From positions 1 through 35,015 of the forward strand of contig JAGWJT010000005.1 in the NCBI GenBank assembly GCA_028865615.1: a DNA stretch of 35,015 nucleotides. The letters run 5' to 3'. The notes under the pieces were generated by a model. It did not search any database, had not been told where the DNA came from, and saw only the letters and a program-made list of their open reading frames with translations. How positions within the stretch are numbered: position 1 is the stretch's first letter; each line of letters opens with the position of its first letter. A program made the position numbers and the translations under genes. This document shows positions 15,524 to 23,217 of the stretch, in pieces. This DNA is from Patescibacteria group bacterium (GTDB lineage: Bacteria > Patescibacteriota > Minisyncoccia > Phycocordibacterales > PALSA-1337).

Positions 15524-15611
15524 ATACGAATCTACGAATAAACGCACGAATGCTACGAATAGAGAGACGCCGCGTTCTTCGTAGTATTCGCATAAATTCG
15601 TAGATTCGTAT
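15524..15611. repeat. TACGAAT-type inverted repeat upstream of ftsA
   Basis: Perfect 16-bp arms ATACGAATCTACGAAT (15524-15539) and reverse complement (15596-15611). Inner arms ACGAATGCTACGAA and TTCGTAGTATTCG pair less well. A related sequence, ATACGAATGTTACGAAT, follows rpsA at about 12036. A -10-like TATCAT (15609-15614) that overlaps the right arm lies 6 nt before the ftsA start. Confidence 0.7.
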
Positions 15612-15620
15612 CATCTAACC

Positions 15621-16802
15621 ATGTCAAGAAATATCGTAACCGGGATAGACGTAGGCACAAATCTGGTGAAAGTGGTCATCGCCGATGCCAAAGAAAAGAA
15701 CGAGCGCGGACTGCCGAGAGTCCTGGCTGTAGGCATGGCCGAATCGCGCGGGTTGCGCCACGGATATGTCACCAACGTTAGGGACGTGGCGGAAAGCGTC
15801 CGACGGGCCATATCCCTGGCCGAGGAAAAATCCGGCAAGAAAGTGAAGCGGGCTTTCGTCGGCATGGGAGGCATAGGCTTGGGCAGCATAGCCGTAACCG
15901 GCGCCGTGGTCACTTCAAGGGCTGATGCAGAGATCACTCCTTTGGATATATCCAAGTTGCGCGAACAGTGCGAAAAGGACATTCCTAAGGCCGCTATAGC
16001 AAACCGCAGGATCATATACGATATCCCCCTCTCATACAAGATAGACGGCGAAACTGTATTGGGTGAACCGCTCGGCTTGGCCGGCAACAAGATCGAGCTC
16101 AAAACTCTGTTCGTCACTTGCCTCGACCATCACGTATCCGATCTCATCCAAGCGGTCAATGAAGCGGGCATCGAAGTCGAAGATATCATGGCTTCGCCTA
16201 TAGCGGCCGGCTTGGTGACGCTCACAAAAGCCCAGAAAGTAGCCGGCTGCGTGCTATGCAACATAGGAGCCGAAACCGTTTCCATAGTGGTATTCGAAAA
16301 TAACATTCCTACGTCATTGGAAGTTTTCCCGATAGGCTCTACGGACATAACCAACGACATAGCACTGGGCTTGAAAGTGCCTCTGGAAGAAGCCGAACAG
16401 ATCAAGATAGGCGCTATAACCGGCTCTTCATTCCCGCGCAAGAAGCTGGAGGAGATAGTAGCCGCCAGGCTTTCGGACATATTCGAACTGGTCGAGAATC
16501 ATCTGCACAAGATAGGCAGGAATGGCCTCTTGCCCGCCGGCATAGTCATCACGGGCGGCGGTTCGGGTCTAAATGCCATAGACGCTATGGCGAAAGCGGC
16601 TCTAAAGCTCCCTTCCCGCATCGGCGCTATCGGAACCATAGACGGCAAATCGTCGTTCAAGGACGCTACATGGGCCGTGGCATACGGCCTATGTTTGGCC
16701 GGCCTGCACGCCGACGAGGGACCTGACATAGATCCGGCCTCGATGTTCGTCCGACAATCATTCCGGGCGATGACAAGGTGGTTCAAGCGTTTCTTGCCCT
16801 GA
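15621..16802 (+). CDS. ftsA: Cell division protein FtsA
   Basis: Encodes 393 residues. Actin/Hsp70-fold ATPase: phosphate-1 motif GIDVGTNLVKVVIAD near the N-terminus, the SHS2/1C region (about 80-160), phosphate-2 segment CVLCNIGAETVSIVVF, and adenosine motif GIVITGGGSGLNAID. The C-terminus SFRAMTRWFKRFLP is an amphipathic helix that would tether the protein to the membrane. FtsA anchors FtsZ filaments and recruits divisome proteins. ftsZ lies 0.7 kb downstream with one membrane protein gene between them. The start fits a leaderless arrangement (TATCAT 6 nt upstream). Confidence 0.93.
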   Translation: MSRNIVTGIDVGTNLVKVVIADAKEKNERGLPRVLAVGMAESRGLRHGYVTNVRDVAESVRRAISLAEEKSGKKVKRAFVGMGGIGLGSIAVTGAVVTSRADAEITPLDISKLREQCEKDIPKAAIANRRIIYDIPLSYKIDGETVLGEPLGLAGNKIELKTLFVTCLDHHVSDLIQAVNEAGIEVEDIMASPIAAGLVTLTKAQKVAGCVLCNIGAETVSIVVFENNIPTSLEVFPIGSTDITNDIALGLKVPLEEAEQIKIGAITGSSFPRKKLEEIVAARLSDIFELVENHLHKIGRNGLLPAGIVITGGGSGLNAIDAMAKAALKLPSRIGAIGTIDGKSSFKDATWAVAYGLCLAGLHADEGPDIDPASMFVRQSFRAMTRWFKRFLP

Positions 16803-16825
16803 TACGGCCGTTCCTTATAACCATC

Positions 16826-17374
16826 ATGGTCTTGCCAGGACATCTTGCCGGAGGATATATCGTGACGCGGGCCTTGCTCGCCTGGACGCATGCCGCTTTT
16901 TCATCCGCCCAAAATACCGCTCTTCTAGTCATAGGCACCATAGCCGGCGAATTGCCGGACATCGACTTGGCCTGGTTCTACCTCACGAACGTAGTGAACG
17001 GAGGTAGCGACAAAGATAATCATCGCGATCATGTCACGCACGCGCCACTTTTTTGGCTGACACTGTCGCTCACGATCGTCGTGATCGGATATATCATAAA
17101 AGATATATTCGTCCAATACATAGGCTGGTCTGTCCTCGTCGGTACATGGAGCCATTTCATCCTCGATTCGATAGAATATGGCATCCGCTGGCTGTGGCCA
17201 TTCTCGAACAGGCGGTTCTGCCTGCGTGAAATCTCCGATGTCGGCATAACAGCCACGAGAGGATCGTTGTCATATTACTGGCAATTCGTTACCGGCCATT
17301 ATCCTCGCAGGATCACCTTCTATGCCGAAATACTGGTCGTCTGCATAGCGCTCGCGGTTTTCTTCTACTACTAA
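16826..17374 (+). CDS. Membrane-bound metal-dependent hydrolase-like protein (YdjM family)
   Basis: Encodes 182 residues from the ATG at 16826; an upstream GTG at 16778 would overlap ftsA. The family pattern of the YdjM/LexA-inner-membrane group is visible: PGHLAGGYIV at the start, GELPDIDLAW (Asp pair), NHRDHVTHAPLFW, and WSHFILDSIEYGIRWLWPFS. The conserved His and Asp residues suggest a metal site in the membrane plane. About four hydrophobic segments are present. The biochemical activity of this family is not established. It sits between ftsA and ftsZ without a clear functional link. Confidence 0.8.
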   Translation: MVLPGHLAGGYIVTRALLAWTHAAFSSAQNTALLVIGTIAGELPDIDLAWFYLTNVVNGGSDKDNHRDHVTHAPLFWLTLSLTIVVIGYIIKDIFVQYIGWSVLVGTWSHFILDSIEYGIRWLWPFSNRRFCLREISDVGITATRGSLSYYWQFVTGHYPRRITFYAEILVVCIALAVFFYY

Positions 17375-17448
17375 CATATCTCCACTCCCGATAGCTGCGG
17401 TTTATTTTGAATGAATTTTTTTCTCATCTCAAAGCCTAGCATTCGCAC

Positions 17449-17476
17449 TTGTGCATTAGGAAACCTGTGCTAATAT
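17449..17476 (+). promoter_or_regulatory. Promoter of ftsZ
   Basis: TTGTGC at 17449-17454, 16-bp spacer, TAATAT at 17471-17476 with TGTGC before it. ATG follows 20 nt later, so a leader of about 13 nt is expected. The frame could be extended back to a TTG at 17449, but that lies inside the -35 box. Confidence 0.6.
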
Positions 17477-17496
17477 ACTCCAATACCCAACCATTC

Positions 17497-18729
17497 ATGC
17501 CAAACATCAAACCGGAAATCGAAGCGTTCGCCCGCATCAAAGTCATAGGGGCAGGGGGTTCAGGCAAGAACGCCGTGAACCACATGATCGGCTCCAAAGT
17601 GAGAGGCGTAGACTTTATCGTAGTCAATACGGACGCCCAAGATCTGCACAATTCCCTCGCCAAGAAGAAGATACACATAGGCAAGAATATCACGCGCGGC
17701 CTTGGCACCGGCATGAATCCCGATCTCGGCAGGCGCGCCGCCGAGGAGAACCGTGATGAGATCCAGGAGATCGTAAAAGGTTCAGACATGATATTCGTGA
17801 CCGGCGGCTTGGGCGGCGGCACATTCACAGGCGCAAGCTCCGTCATAGCCCGCACGGCCAAGGAGCTCGGCTGCTTGACCGTAGCCGTGGCCACCAAGCC
17901 TTTCTTCTTCGAAGGCCGTCAGCGTTCCCGCATCGCCGATGCCGGTCTCGAGGATCTTCGCAAGGAAGTCGACGCCATCATCATCATCCCAAATGATCGC
18001 CTGCTTGCCGCAGTCGACAAGGAAACCACGGTCAAGAACGCTTTTGCCATGTGCGACGATATATTGCGCCACGCAGTGGAAGGCATCGCCGACCTCATCA
18101 CTACGCCAGGCCTCATCAACATAGACTTCGCCGATATCCGCACCGTCATGGAGAACGCCGGTTCGGCTCTCATGGGCATCGGCCGAGCCACCGGAGAGAA
18201 CAGGGCCATAGAAGCCGCAAAGGCCGCCATCAACAGCCCGCTTCTCGATGTCTCGATCAACGGCGCCAAGGGCGTGCTATTCTCCGTTGCCGGAGGCGAG
18301 GATCTGACCATGTTCGAGATCCAGGATGCAGCCAAAGCCATCACAGAGTCGGTGGACCCGGAAGCCAAGATCATATTTGGTACCGTACGCGACGACAAGC
18401 TCAAGAAAGACGAGGTCAAAGTCACGGTCATAGCCACAGGCTTTCCGGAAGGTCACCCGGCGGCCATACCTGCCAGAGCTCCTGTCGCCGCTTCCGCTTC
18501 GACTGTGGAATCAGCCGTTTCCGCCATCAATCAAGCCCAGGACAAGCCCGCTCGAGGTCGCATATTCAATTCTTTGGGCATAGGAGGCAAGGACAAGGAC
18601 CGTGAGCCTGTCGCCGCCGCAGTCAAGACCGTGGACATTTCCGCCAAGAAGGACAAAGACGCCGCCAAAGACGAGGATGACGACTGGGGCGCGGTGCCGG
18701 CGTTCTTGCGGAGGAGCAGGTTGAAATAG
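17497..18729 (+). CDS. ftsZ: Cell division protein FtsZ with altered tubulin signature
   Basis: Encodes 410 residues. GTP-binding segment VIGAGGSGKNAVNHM (16-30) and the T7 synergy loop NIDFADI (208-214, D210 and D213) are normal. The C-terminal peptide DDDWGAVPAFLRR that binds FtsA and other partners is also present, after a disordered Ala/Lys/Asp linker (about 325-395). The tubulin signature, normally GGGTGTG, reads GGGTFTG (106-112): Phe110, codon TTC at 17824-17826, replaces a glycine that contacts the nucleotide. The protein should polymerise into the Z-ring, but its GTP handling may differ. ftsA is two genes upstream. Confidence 0.93.
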   Translation: MPNIKPEIEAFARIKVIGAGGSGKNAVNHMIGSKVRGVDFIVVNTDAQDLHNSLAKKKIHIGKNITRGLGTGMNPDLGRRAAEENRDEIQEIVKGSDMIFVTGGLGGGTFTGASSVIARTAKELGCLTVAVATKPFFFEGRQRSRIADAGLEDLRKEVDAIIIIPNDRLLAAVDKETTVKNAFAMCDDILRHAVEGIADLITTPGLINIDFADIRTVMENAGSALMGIGRATGENRAIEAAKAAINSPLLDVSINGAKGVLFSVAGGEDLTMFEIQDAAKAITESVDPEAKIIFGTVRDDKLKKDEVKVTVIATGFPEGHPAAIPARAPVAASASTVESAVSAINQAQDKPARGRIFNSLGIGGKDKDREPVAAAVKTVDISAKKDKDAAKDEDDDWGAVPAFLRRSRLK

Positions 18730-18735
18730 ATTCAG

Positions 18736-18755
18736 GATTCATGATTCAAGATTCA
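18736..18755. repeat. Left arm of the inverted repeat framing the IVP gene
   Basis: GATTCATGATTCAAGATTCA, exactly complementary to 19124-19143. The possible ATG of the four-helix-bundle gene (18741) lies inside it. Part of the GATTCA short-repeat family. Confidence 0.75.
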
Positions 18756-19133
18756 GGAAGAATCAGAGAATTCACAGACCTTTCGGTTTGGAAAGAGGGG
18801 CATAAACTAGTTTTAGAAACGTACAAAATCACTCGCAAATTTCCATAATGGGAATTATTCGGACTTGCCTCACAGATGCAACGAGCGGCCGTATCAATTA
18901 CGTCCAATATTGCCGAGGGATTCGGAAGACAAAGCTATAAAGAAAAGATACAATTCTATTATCTCTCACAGGGGTCACTTACCGAATACAAGAATCAATT
19001 GATTATTTCCAGGGACTTGAATTACATAAACTCAAAAGAATTTGATAGTATATACGAGCAATTAGTGATTACACATAAATTACTTCAGGGTTTAATAAGG
19101 AAATCAAAATCCTTCTTGAATCATGAATCTTGA
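18741..19133 (+). pseudogene. Four-helix bundle protein (23S rRNA intervening sequence/Avd-like), nonsense-interrupted
   Basis: Read from ATG 18741 the frame gives FTDLSVWKEGHKLVLETYKI, then TRKFP, then TAA (18846-18848), then WELFGLASQMQRAAVSITSN and on to QGLIRKSKSFLNHES. Together these make one continuous S23/four-helix-bundle protein (TIGR02436/PF05635 type, about 130 residues), with the stop where the family usually has Lys or Glu. A shorter product could start at ATG 18876 (85 residues), lacking the first helix. The family occurs in 23S rRNA intervening sequences, as free genes in Patescibacteria, and is related to the Avd protein of diversity-generating retroelements. Perfect 20-bp inverted repeats frame it. 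The right arm overlaps its stop codon and the trxB start. Confidence 0.75.
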
Positions 19134-19143
19134 ATCATGAATC
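19124..19143. repeat. Right arm of the inverted repeat framing the IVP gene
   Basis: TGAATCTTGAATCATGAATC, the exact reverse complement of 18736-18755. It contains the IVP stop codon (19131-19133) and the trxB start codon (19137-19139). Confidence 0.75.
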
Positions 19144-20096
19144 AACACACATACGACTTAGCCATCATAGGAGGCGGGCCCGCTGGAGCGGCGGCGGCGG
19201 TATACGCGGCCAGGAAACAGTTGCGCACCGTGGTCATCGCCAGAGACTGGCTCGGCCAGTCGAACGTATCAGAAAAGATTGAGAACTGGATAGGCACAGT
19301 CGCTATATCCGGCCTAGAATTGTCGCAAGCCCTCGAGAAGCACGCAAAAGCGTATGGCAAGGATATCATGGATTTCAAGGATGGAGAAAGCTGCATGAAG
19401 ATAGAAAGACTCAAGATTCAAGATTCAAGATTCAAGAATTCTGATGCATTCAAAGTCACGACTGACAAGGGTTCATATGAGGCCATGGCGGTGCTCATAA
19501 CTAGCGGCTCAAGCCGACGCAAGATGGACATTCCCGGCGCCGCGGAGTACGAGAACAAGGGTGTCACCTATTGTGCCACTTGCGACGGCCCTCTGTACAA
19601 TGGCCAAGACGTTGTCGTAGTCGGTGGAGGCAATGCCGGCTTTGAGGCGGCGGCCCAGCTCCTTGCCTACTGCAAAAGCGTTACCCTCATAGCTCGCAGT
19701 GAATTCAAGGCCGACCCTGGTACAGTCGAAGCTACACTCAAAAATCCCAAGATGAAAGCCGTGGAGTTCGCCGTGCCAAAAGAGATAAAAGGCGACAAAT
19801 TCGTCACTTCGCTAGTCTACACGGAGACAAAAACAGGCAAAGATACCGAAATTCCGGTGACCGGCATATTCGCCGAGATAGGCTCCATACCGAACAGCGG
19901 TTTTGCCAAGGGCATGGTTGAGACCGACAAGTTCGATCACATAGTCGCTGATCCCAGGAATCAGCGCGCATCTATCGACGGCATCTGGTCTGCGGGTGAT
20001 GTTACAGATGGTCTGTACCATCAAAACAATATAGCTGCCGGGGATGCTGTCAAAGCGATTGAGGATATCTACCTTTGGTTGCACAACAAGAAATAA
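19137..20096 (+). CDS. trxB: Thioredoxin reductase
   Basis: Encodes 319 residues. FAD-binding GGGPAGAAAAVYAARK (12-27), redox-active CATC (C146, C149) and NAD(P)-binding VVVGGGNAGFEAAAQLL are all present, as is the late FAD motif GIWSAGDVTDGLYHQ. It reduces thioredoxin or a similar disulfide partner using NADPH. Residues 92-102 (LKIQDSRFKNS) are encoded by the CAAGATT short repeat and look like an in-frame insertion. There is no Shine-Dalgarno; the start lies within the inverted repeat that frames the four-helix-bundle gene. It is the first gene of a likely operon with the FMN-binding protein, ApbE and the NqrB/RnfD-reductase fusion. Confidence 0.93.
   Translation: MNQHTYDLAIIGGGPAGAAAAVYAARKQLRTVVIARDWLGQSNVSEKIENWIGTVAISGLELSQALEKHAKAYGKDIMDFKDGESCMKIERLKIQDSRFKNSDAFKVTTDKGSYEAMAVLITSGSSRRKMDIPGAAEYENKGVTYCATCDGPLYNGQDVVVVGGGNAGFEAAAQLLAYCKSVTLIARSEFKADPGTVEATLKNPKMKAVEFAVPKEIKGDKFVTSLVYTETKTGKDTEIPVTGIFAEIGSIPNSGFAKGMVETDKFDHIVADPRNQRASIDGIWSAGDVTDGLYHQNNIAAGDAVKAIEDIYLWLHNKK
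19410..19442 (+). repeat. CAAGATT short repeat inside trxB
   Basis: Four near-identical 8-9-nt units (TCAAGATTCAAGATTC...) in frame within trxB, encoding LKIQDSRFKNS. The same repeat type lies between genes at 18731-18755, 19115-19143, 28400-28454 and inside rsmH at 31401-31435. Confidence 0.7.
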
Positions 20097-20156
20097 ACAA
20101 GCGGAAATATGGCGGCGACGCACCATTTGGTTGTCCGAGCTCGTACAGCTAGGACA

Positions 20157-20738
20157 ATGAATAAATTTTTGCTTTCAGCAGGCGTAGTTGCGGCATTCGC
20201 ATTGTATGCGTTCATAGGTCAGGCTCATACAGACGTGAGCGGCATTCAAACTCCTATAGCGACAAACGCAAATTCCGGCACGAGCAACAATCCGAACGCT
20301 TCGCATACCGTATCGAATGCGCCGGTAGATATCGTGTACAACAAAACTCCTACAAAAGCGACTACCCCGATCCCTGCAAAGAGCCGGTATCAAAAAACGC
20401 CGCCCGCGCAGACACCCGCTTCGACTCCCGCACCGGCCCCCGTGGCGGCGGCAAAATTCAAGGACGGTACATACACGGGTCCGGCATCAGACGCCTATTT
20501 TGGCACAGTCCAAGTGCAGGCGGTGGTGTCCGGCGGCAAGCTGAGCGACGTCAATATATTGCAATACCCTAGCGACCGCGGTACATCGAGAGAGATAAGC
20601 GCTTCTTCCCTGCCGACTTTGAAAAGCGAGGCCATCCAATCCCAGAGCGCCAACGTCGATGCCGTTTCCGGCGCCACCCAGACCAGTCAGGCATTTATAC
20701 AATCGCTCGGTTCCGCACTGGCTATGGCTGCAAATTAA
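20157..20738 (+). CDS. Membrane-anchored FMN-binding domain protein (covalent flavoprotein)
   Basis: Encodes 193 residues from the ATG at 20157, with AGGA 3 nt upstream; an upstream ATG at 20109 is less likely. Residues 4-22 form a membrane anchor or signal segment. A long Asn/Ser/Thr/Pro/Ala-rich linker (about 27-98) leads to a small FMN-binding domain (100-190). Its motif DAVSGATQTS (168-177) is the ApbE flavinylation sequence, so FMN is expected on Thr174 through a phosphodiester bond, as in NqrC/RnfG. The domain should face outward on a flexible tether. The next gene is the matching flavin transferase. Confidence 0.87.
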   Translation: MNKFLLSAGVVAAFALYAFIGQAHTDVSGIQTPIATNANSGTSNNPNASHTVSNAPVDIVYNKTPTKATTPIPAKSRYQKTPPAQTPASTPAPAPVAAAKFKDGTYTGPASDAYFGTVQVQAVVSGGKLSDVNILQYPSDRGTSREISASSLPTLKSEAIQSQSANVDAVSGATQTSQAFIQSLGSALAMAAN

Positions 20739-20753
20739 CCGACAGATCGCAAT

Positions 20754-21515
20754 ATGAAAGAAACCCGCATCATAATGGGTATGCCCATAACTATGAACAT
20801 ACCAGCTGGGGACAGGCCGCTTCGACAGGCTGCAGTCAAAATAGCCGAAAAAGCTTTTGATCATTTCGTCAGCGTGGACAACAGATTCAGTACGTACAAA
20901 TATGACAGCGAGATGAGCCGCATCAACCGCGGCGAGCACGCCGAGGATGAGTGGAGCGACGAGATGAAAGAGATCATAAAGTTATGCGAAAATACCAAAA
21001 AAGACACCGATGGATATTTCGATATCGTCGATCGCCAAGGCAAACTGGATCCGTCAGGCATAGTCAAAGGTTGGGCTATCAGGAATGCGGCCGATATCAT
21101 CCGCAGTGCCGGCTTTGGTAACTTCCTGGTCGATGCCGGCGGCGATATCCAGGCAGTAGGCAAGAATGAGGACGGCCGGCCGTGGACAGTCGGCATCAGG
21201 GATCCATTCAAACAGGACGAAATAGTCAAGAAAGTAGTCCTGGACAATGCCGCTATAGCCACATCCGGCACATATATACGCGGTCAACATATATACGATC
21301 CCAAAGACAAAACCGCCGACATCACGGATATCGTCAGTCTGACCGTGGTCGGCGACGACATCTACGAAGCGGACCGTTTTGCCACCGCCGCTTTTGCCAT
21401 GGGCAAAGCCGGCATCGATCTCATCGAGAGATTGCCGGGCCTGGAAGGATATATGATCGACCGTGAAGGTATAGCCACGATGACAACGGGGTTTTATAAT
21501 TACGAGGCTCCGTGA
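20754..21515 (+). CDS. apbE: FAD:protein FMN transferase ApbE
   Basis: Encodes 253 residues, shorter than the usual 310-350. Family features in order: IIMGMPITMNI, VDNRFSTYKYDSEMSRIN, TDGYFDI, DPSGIVKGWAI, NFLVDAGGDIQAVG, ATSGTYIRGQHIYDP and the metal-binding region IYEADRFATAAFAMG. ApbE transfers FMN from FAD onto Thr or Ser in SGAT-type motifs. Unlike many homologues it has no signal peptide or lipobox, so it probably works in the cytoplasm or before export. Its two likely substrates are encoded on either side: the anchored FMN-binding protein and the NqrB/RnfD-like membrane domain. The stop lies in the arm of a 29-bp inverted repeat. Confidence 0.9.
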   Translation: MKETRIIMGMPITMNIPAGDRPLRQAAVKIAEKAFDHFVSVDNRFSTYKYDSEMSRINRGEHAEDEWSDEMKEIIKLCENTKKDTDGYFDIVDRQGKLDPSGIVKGWAIRNAADIIRSAGFGNFLVDAGGDIQAVGKNEDGRPWTVGIRDPFKQDEIVKKVVLDNAAIATSGTYIRGQHIYDPKDKTADITDIVSLTVVGDDIYEADRFATAAFAMGKAGIDLIERLPGLEGYMIDREGIATMTTGFYNYEAP

Positions 21516-21608
21516 GCGAAGCGAGTTCGCGTTCTCGCAAGTTGCCGCATCTTTACACCACATGAGTGCTTCCGTCGCGTTGCGAGAACACGAACTCGCT
21601 TCGCTCAC
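21512..21608. repeat. 29-bp near-perfect inverted repeat between apbE and the fusion gene
   Basis: Arms 21512-21540 and 21580-21608 (GTGAGCGAAGCGAGTTCG... and complement) match at all but one or two positions, with a 39-nt loop. The apbE stop codon is inside the left arm. No T-tract follows, so it may slow or modulate transcription into the downstream gene, or be a genome repeat. Confidence 0.75.
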
Positions 21609-21627
21609 TTCGCCAACAAACAAAACA

Positions 21628-23154
21628 ATGAACTTCATAGATAAATTCCTGAATCGCATAACGATGTACAAGCTGGTTCTATATAGCTTGATCGTTTGGC
21701 TTTCCATAGCAGCTATATTCGCAGCTATAGGCTATTTGCCGTTTTCGCCTCTGGCTCTGGCATATTCAACGGCAGTGATCTTGGCTCTATCGTGGCTCAC
21801 CAATAAAGCATTCGCCAAAGTCTTCAGGACCCACGAGAACATCGAATCGATCTACATAACGGCCCTCATTCTTGCTTTGATCATAAGCCCGCCGCACTCA
21901 TCGGCCCAATATATATCCGACTTGCCAATATTGATATGGGCACCCATCCTTGCCATGGCCTCGAAATTCATCCTAGCCATAGGCAAGAAGCACATCTTCA
22001 ACCCGGCGGCCATAGCGGTCGTCCTGACTTCTCTGTTCATCGGCCAATCGGCTTCATGGTGGGTAGGCACATATGCCATGTTGCCGTTCATCGTCATCGG
22101 CGGCTTCCTGATAACCAGGAAAATACAACGGTCTGATCTTGTGCTCTCGTTCATGGCCGTAGCTCTGGTGACGATCCTTGCCACATCCGTTTCCGGCATG
22201 GGATTTTATGGGGCATTGAAAGAGGCCTTGGCCGTGTCGCCATTCTTCTTCTTCGCCACGGTCATGCTCACAGAACCGCTGACTACGCCTCCTACCAGAG
22301 CCAGTCGTATCGCCTACGGCATATTCGTTGGAGCCATATATGCACCGGTAGTGCATATAGGCTGGCTATATTCCACGCCGGAATTGGCTCTATGCGTCGG
22401 CAATATCTTGTCGTTCATATTGAGCCCCAAAGGCAAGTATGTCCTGACCCTGGTCAAAGCCGAAAAGGCGGCTACGAACACCGGCGAATTCATATTCAGA
22501 TCGGATAGGCCGATCGTATTCAGGCCCGGCCAATACATGGAATGGACTTTGGCTCATGCCCGCGCCGACACTAGGGGCAATCGCCGATATTTCACCATAG
22601 CCTCGTCTCCAACGGAGAGAGACGTGCGTTTGGGTGTGAAATTCTATGACAAACCCAGCTCATTCAAAAAGGCTCTGGCCGGATTGGATGACGGCGCCAC
22701 CATCATGGCCGGGAGCTTGGCCGGCGATTTTGTCCTGCCGCGCGATCGATCCAGGAAATTAGCTTTTATCGCCGGCGGCATAGGCATAACGCCGTTCAGA
22801 AGCATGATCAAATACGTCCTCGACTCTGATGACAAGCGGGATATGGTCATGATCTATTCGAACGGCAAGATGTCCGAGATAGCATACGCCGACGTACTGG
22901 AAGAGGCATATGAGAAGCTCGGCATGAAGACCGTCTGCACTCTGACCGACGAAGGACGCCTGCCGCAGGTGTGGAACGGCCGTACCGGCAAGATCGATCC
23001 CAGGATGATAGAGGAAGAGATACCTGATTATATGGATCGCACTTTCTACGTATCCGGCCCGCGTTCGTTCGTCTCGGCTTGCGCCTACGCCCTAGCCCAG
23101 ATGGGCGTGCCTAGCCGCCGTATCAAGACTGATTTCTTCCCGGGTTTTGCATGA
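21628..23154 (+). CDS. NqrB/RnfD-like membrane domain fused to a ferredoxin-reductase-like FAD/NAD module
   Basis: Encodes 508 residues from the ATG at 21628; an earlier frame start at 21562 lies in the inverted repeat. Residues 10-265 are a multi-pass membrane domain like NqrB/RnfD: KHIFNPAA (121-128) and TEPLTTPPT (215-223) match conserved family positions, and Thr223 corresponds to the covalent FMN site. Residues 270-508 form a ferredoxin:NADP reductase-like module with FAD motif RRYFTIASSP (319-328), nucleotide motif IAGGIGITPFRSM (381-393) and a C-terminus ending FFPGFA. The fusion would carry electrons from NAD(P)H through FAD to membrane-bound FMN. No other Nqr or Rnf subunits are present in the window. 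Confidence 0.87.
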   Translation: MNFIDKFLNRITMYKLVLYSLIVWLSIAAIFAAIGYLPFSPLALAYSTAVILALSWLTNKAFAKVFRTHENIESIYITALILALIISPPHSSAQYISDLPILIWAPILAMASKFILAIGKKHIFNPAAIAVVLTSLFIGQSASWWVGTYAMLPFIVIGGFLITRKIQRSDLVLSFMAVALVTILATSVSGMGFYGALKEALAVSPFFFFATVMLTEPLTTPPTRASRIAYGIFVGAIYAPVVHIGWLYSTPELALCVGNILSFILSPKGKYVLTLVKAEKAATNTGEFIFRSDRPIVFRPGQYMEWTLAHARADTRGNRRYFTIASSPTERDVRLGVKFYDKPSSFKKALAGLDDGATIMAGSLAGDFVLPRDRSRKLAFIAGGIGITPFRSMIKYVLDSDDKRDMVMIYSNGKMSEIAYADVLEEAYEKLGMKTVCTLTDEGRLPQVWNGRTGKIDPRMIEEEIPDYMDRTFYVSGPRSFVSACAYALAQMGVPSRRIKTDFFPGFA

Positions 23155-23164
23155 ATAGCCGGAA

Positions 23165-23188
23165 AAGCCGCCAATAAGATGGCGGCTT
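23165..23188 (+). terminator. Hairpin after the redox locus
   Basis: AAGCCGCCA-ATAAGA-TGGCGGCTT, a perfect 9-bp stem 11 nt past the stop. No T-run follows on the plus strand; on the minus strand it is followed by TTCC. It may serve both this operon and the convergent gene at 23218. Confidence 0.6.
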
Positions 23189-23217
23189 CCCATGCATGTC
23201 TATAGAGACCGATCGGA

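Noticed and set aside
17449-17496. Upstream TTG start of ftsZ
   Set aside because: Lies within the -35 box; the ATG at 17497 begins the usual FtsZ N-terminus.
1889-18848. Recoding of TAA as a sense codon
   Set aside because: Two in-frame TAA codons were seen, but rpsU and others end in TAA at sensible places (TAATG overlap with ybeY), so the standard code is far more likely.
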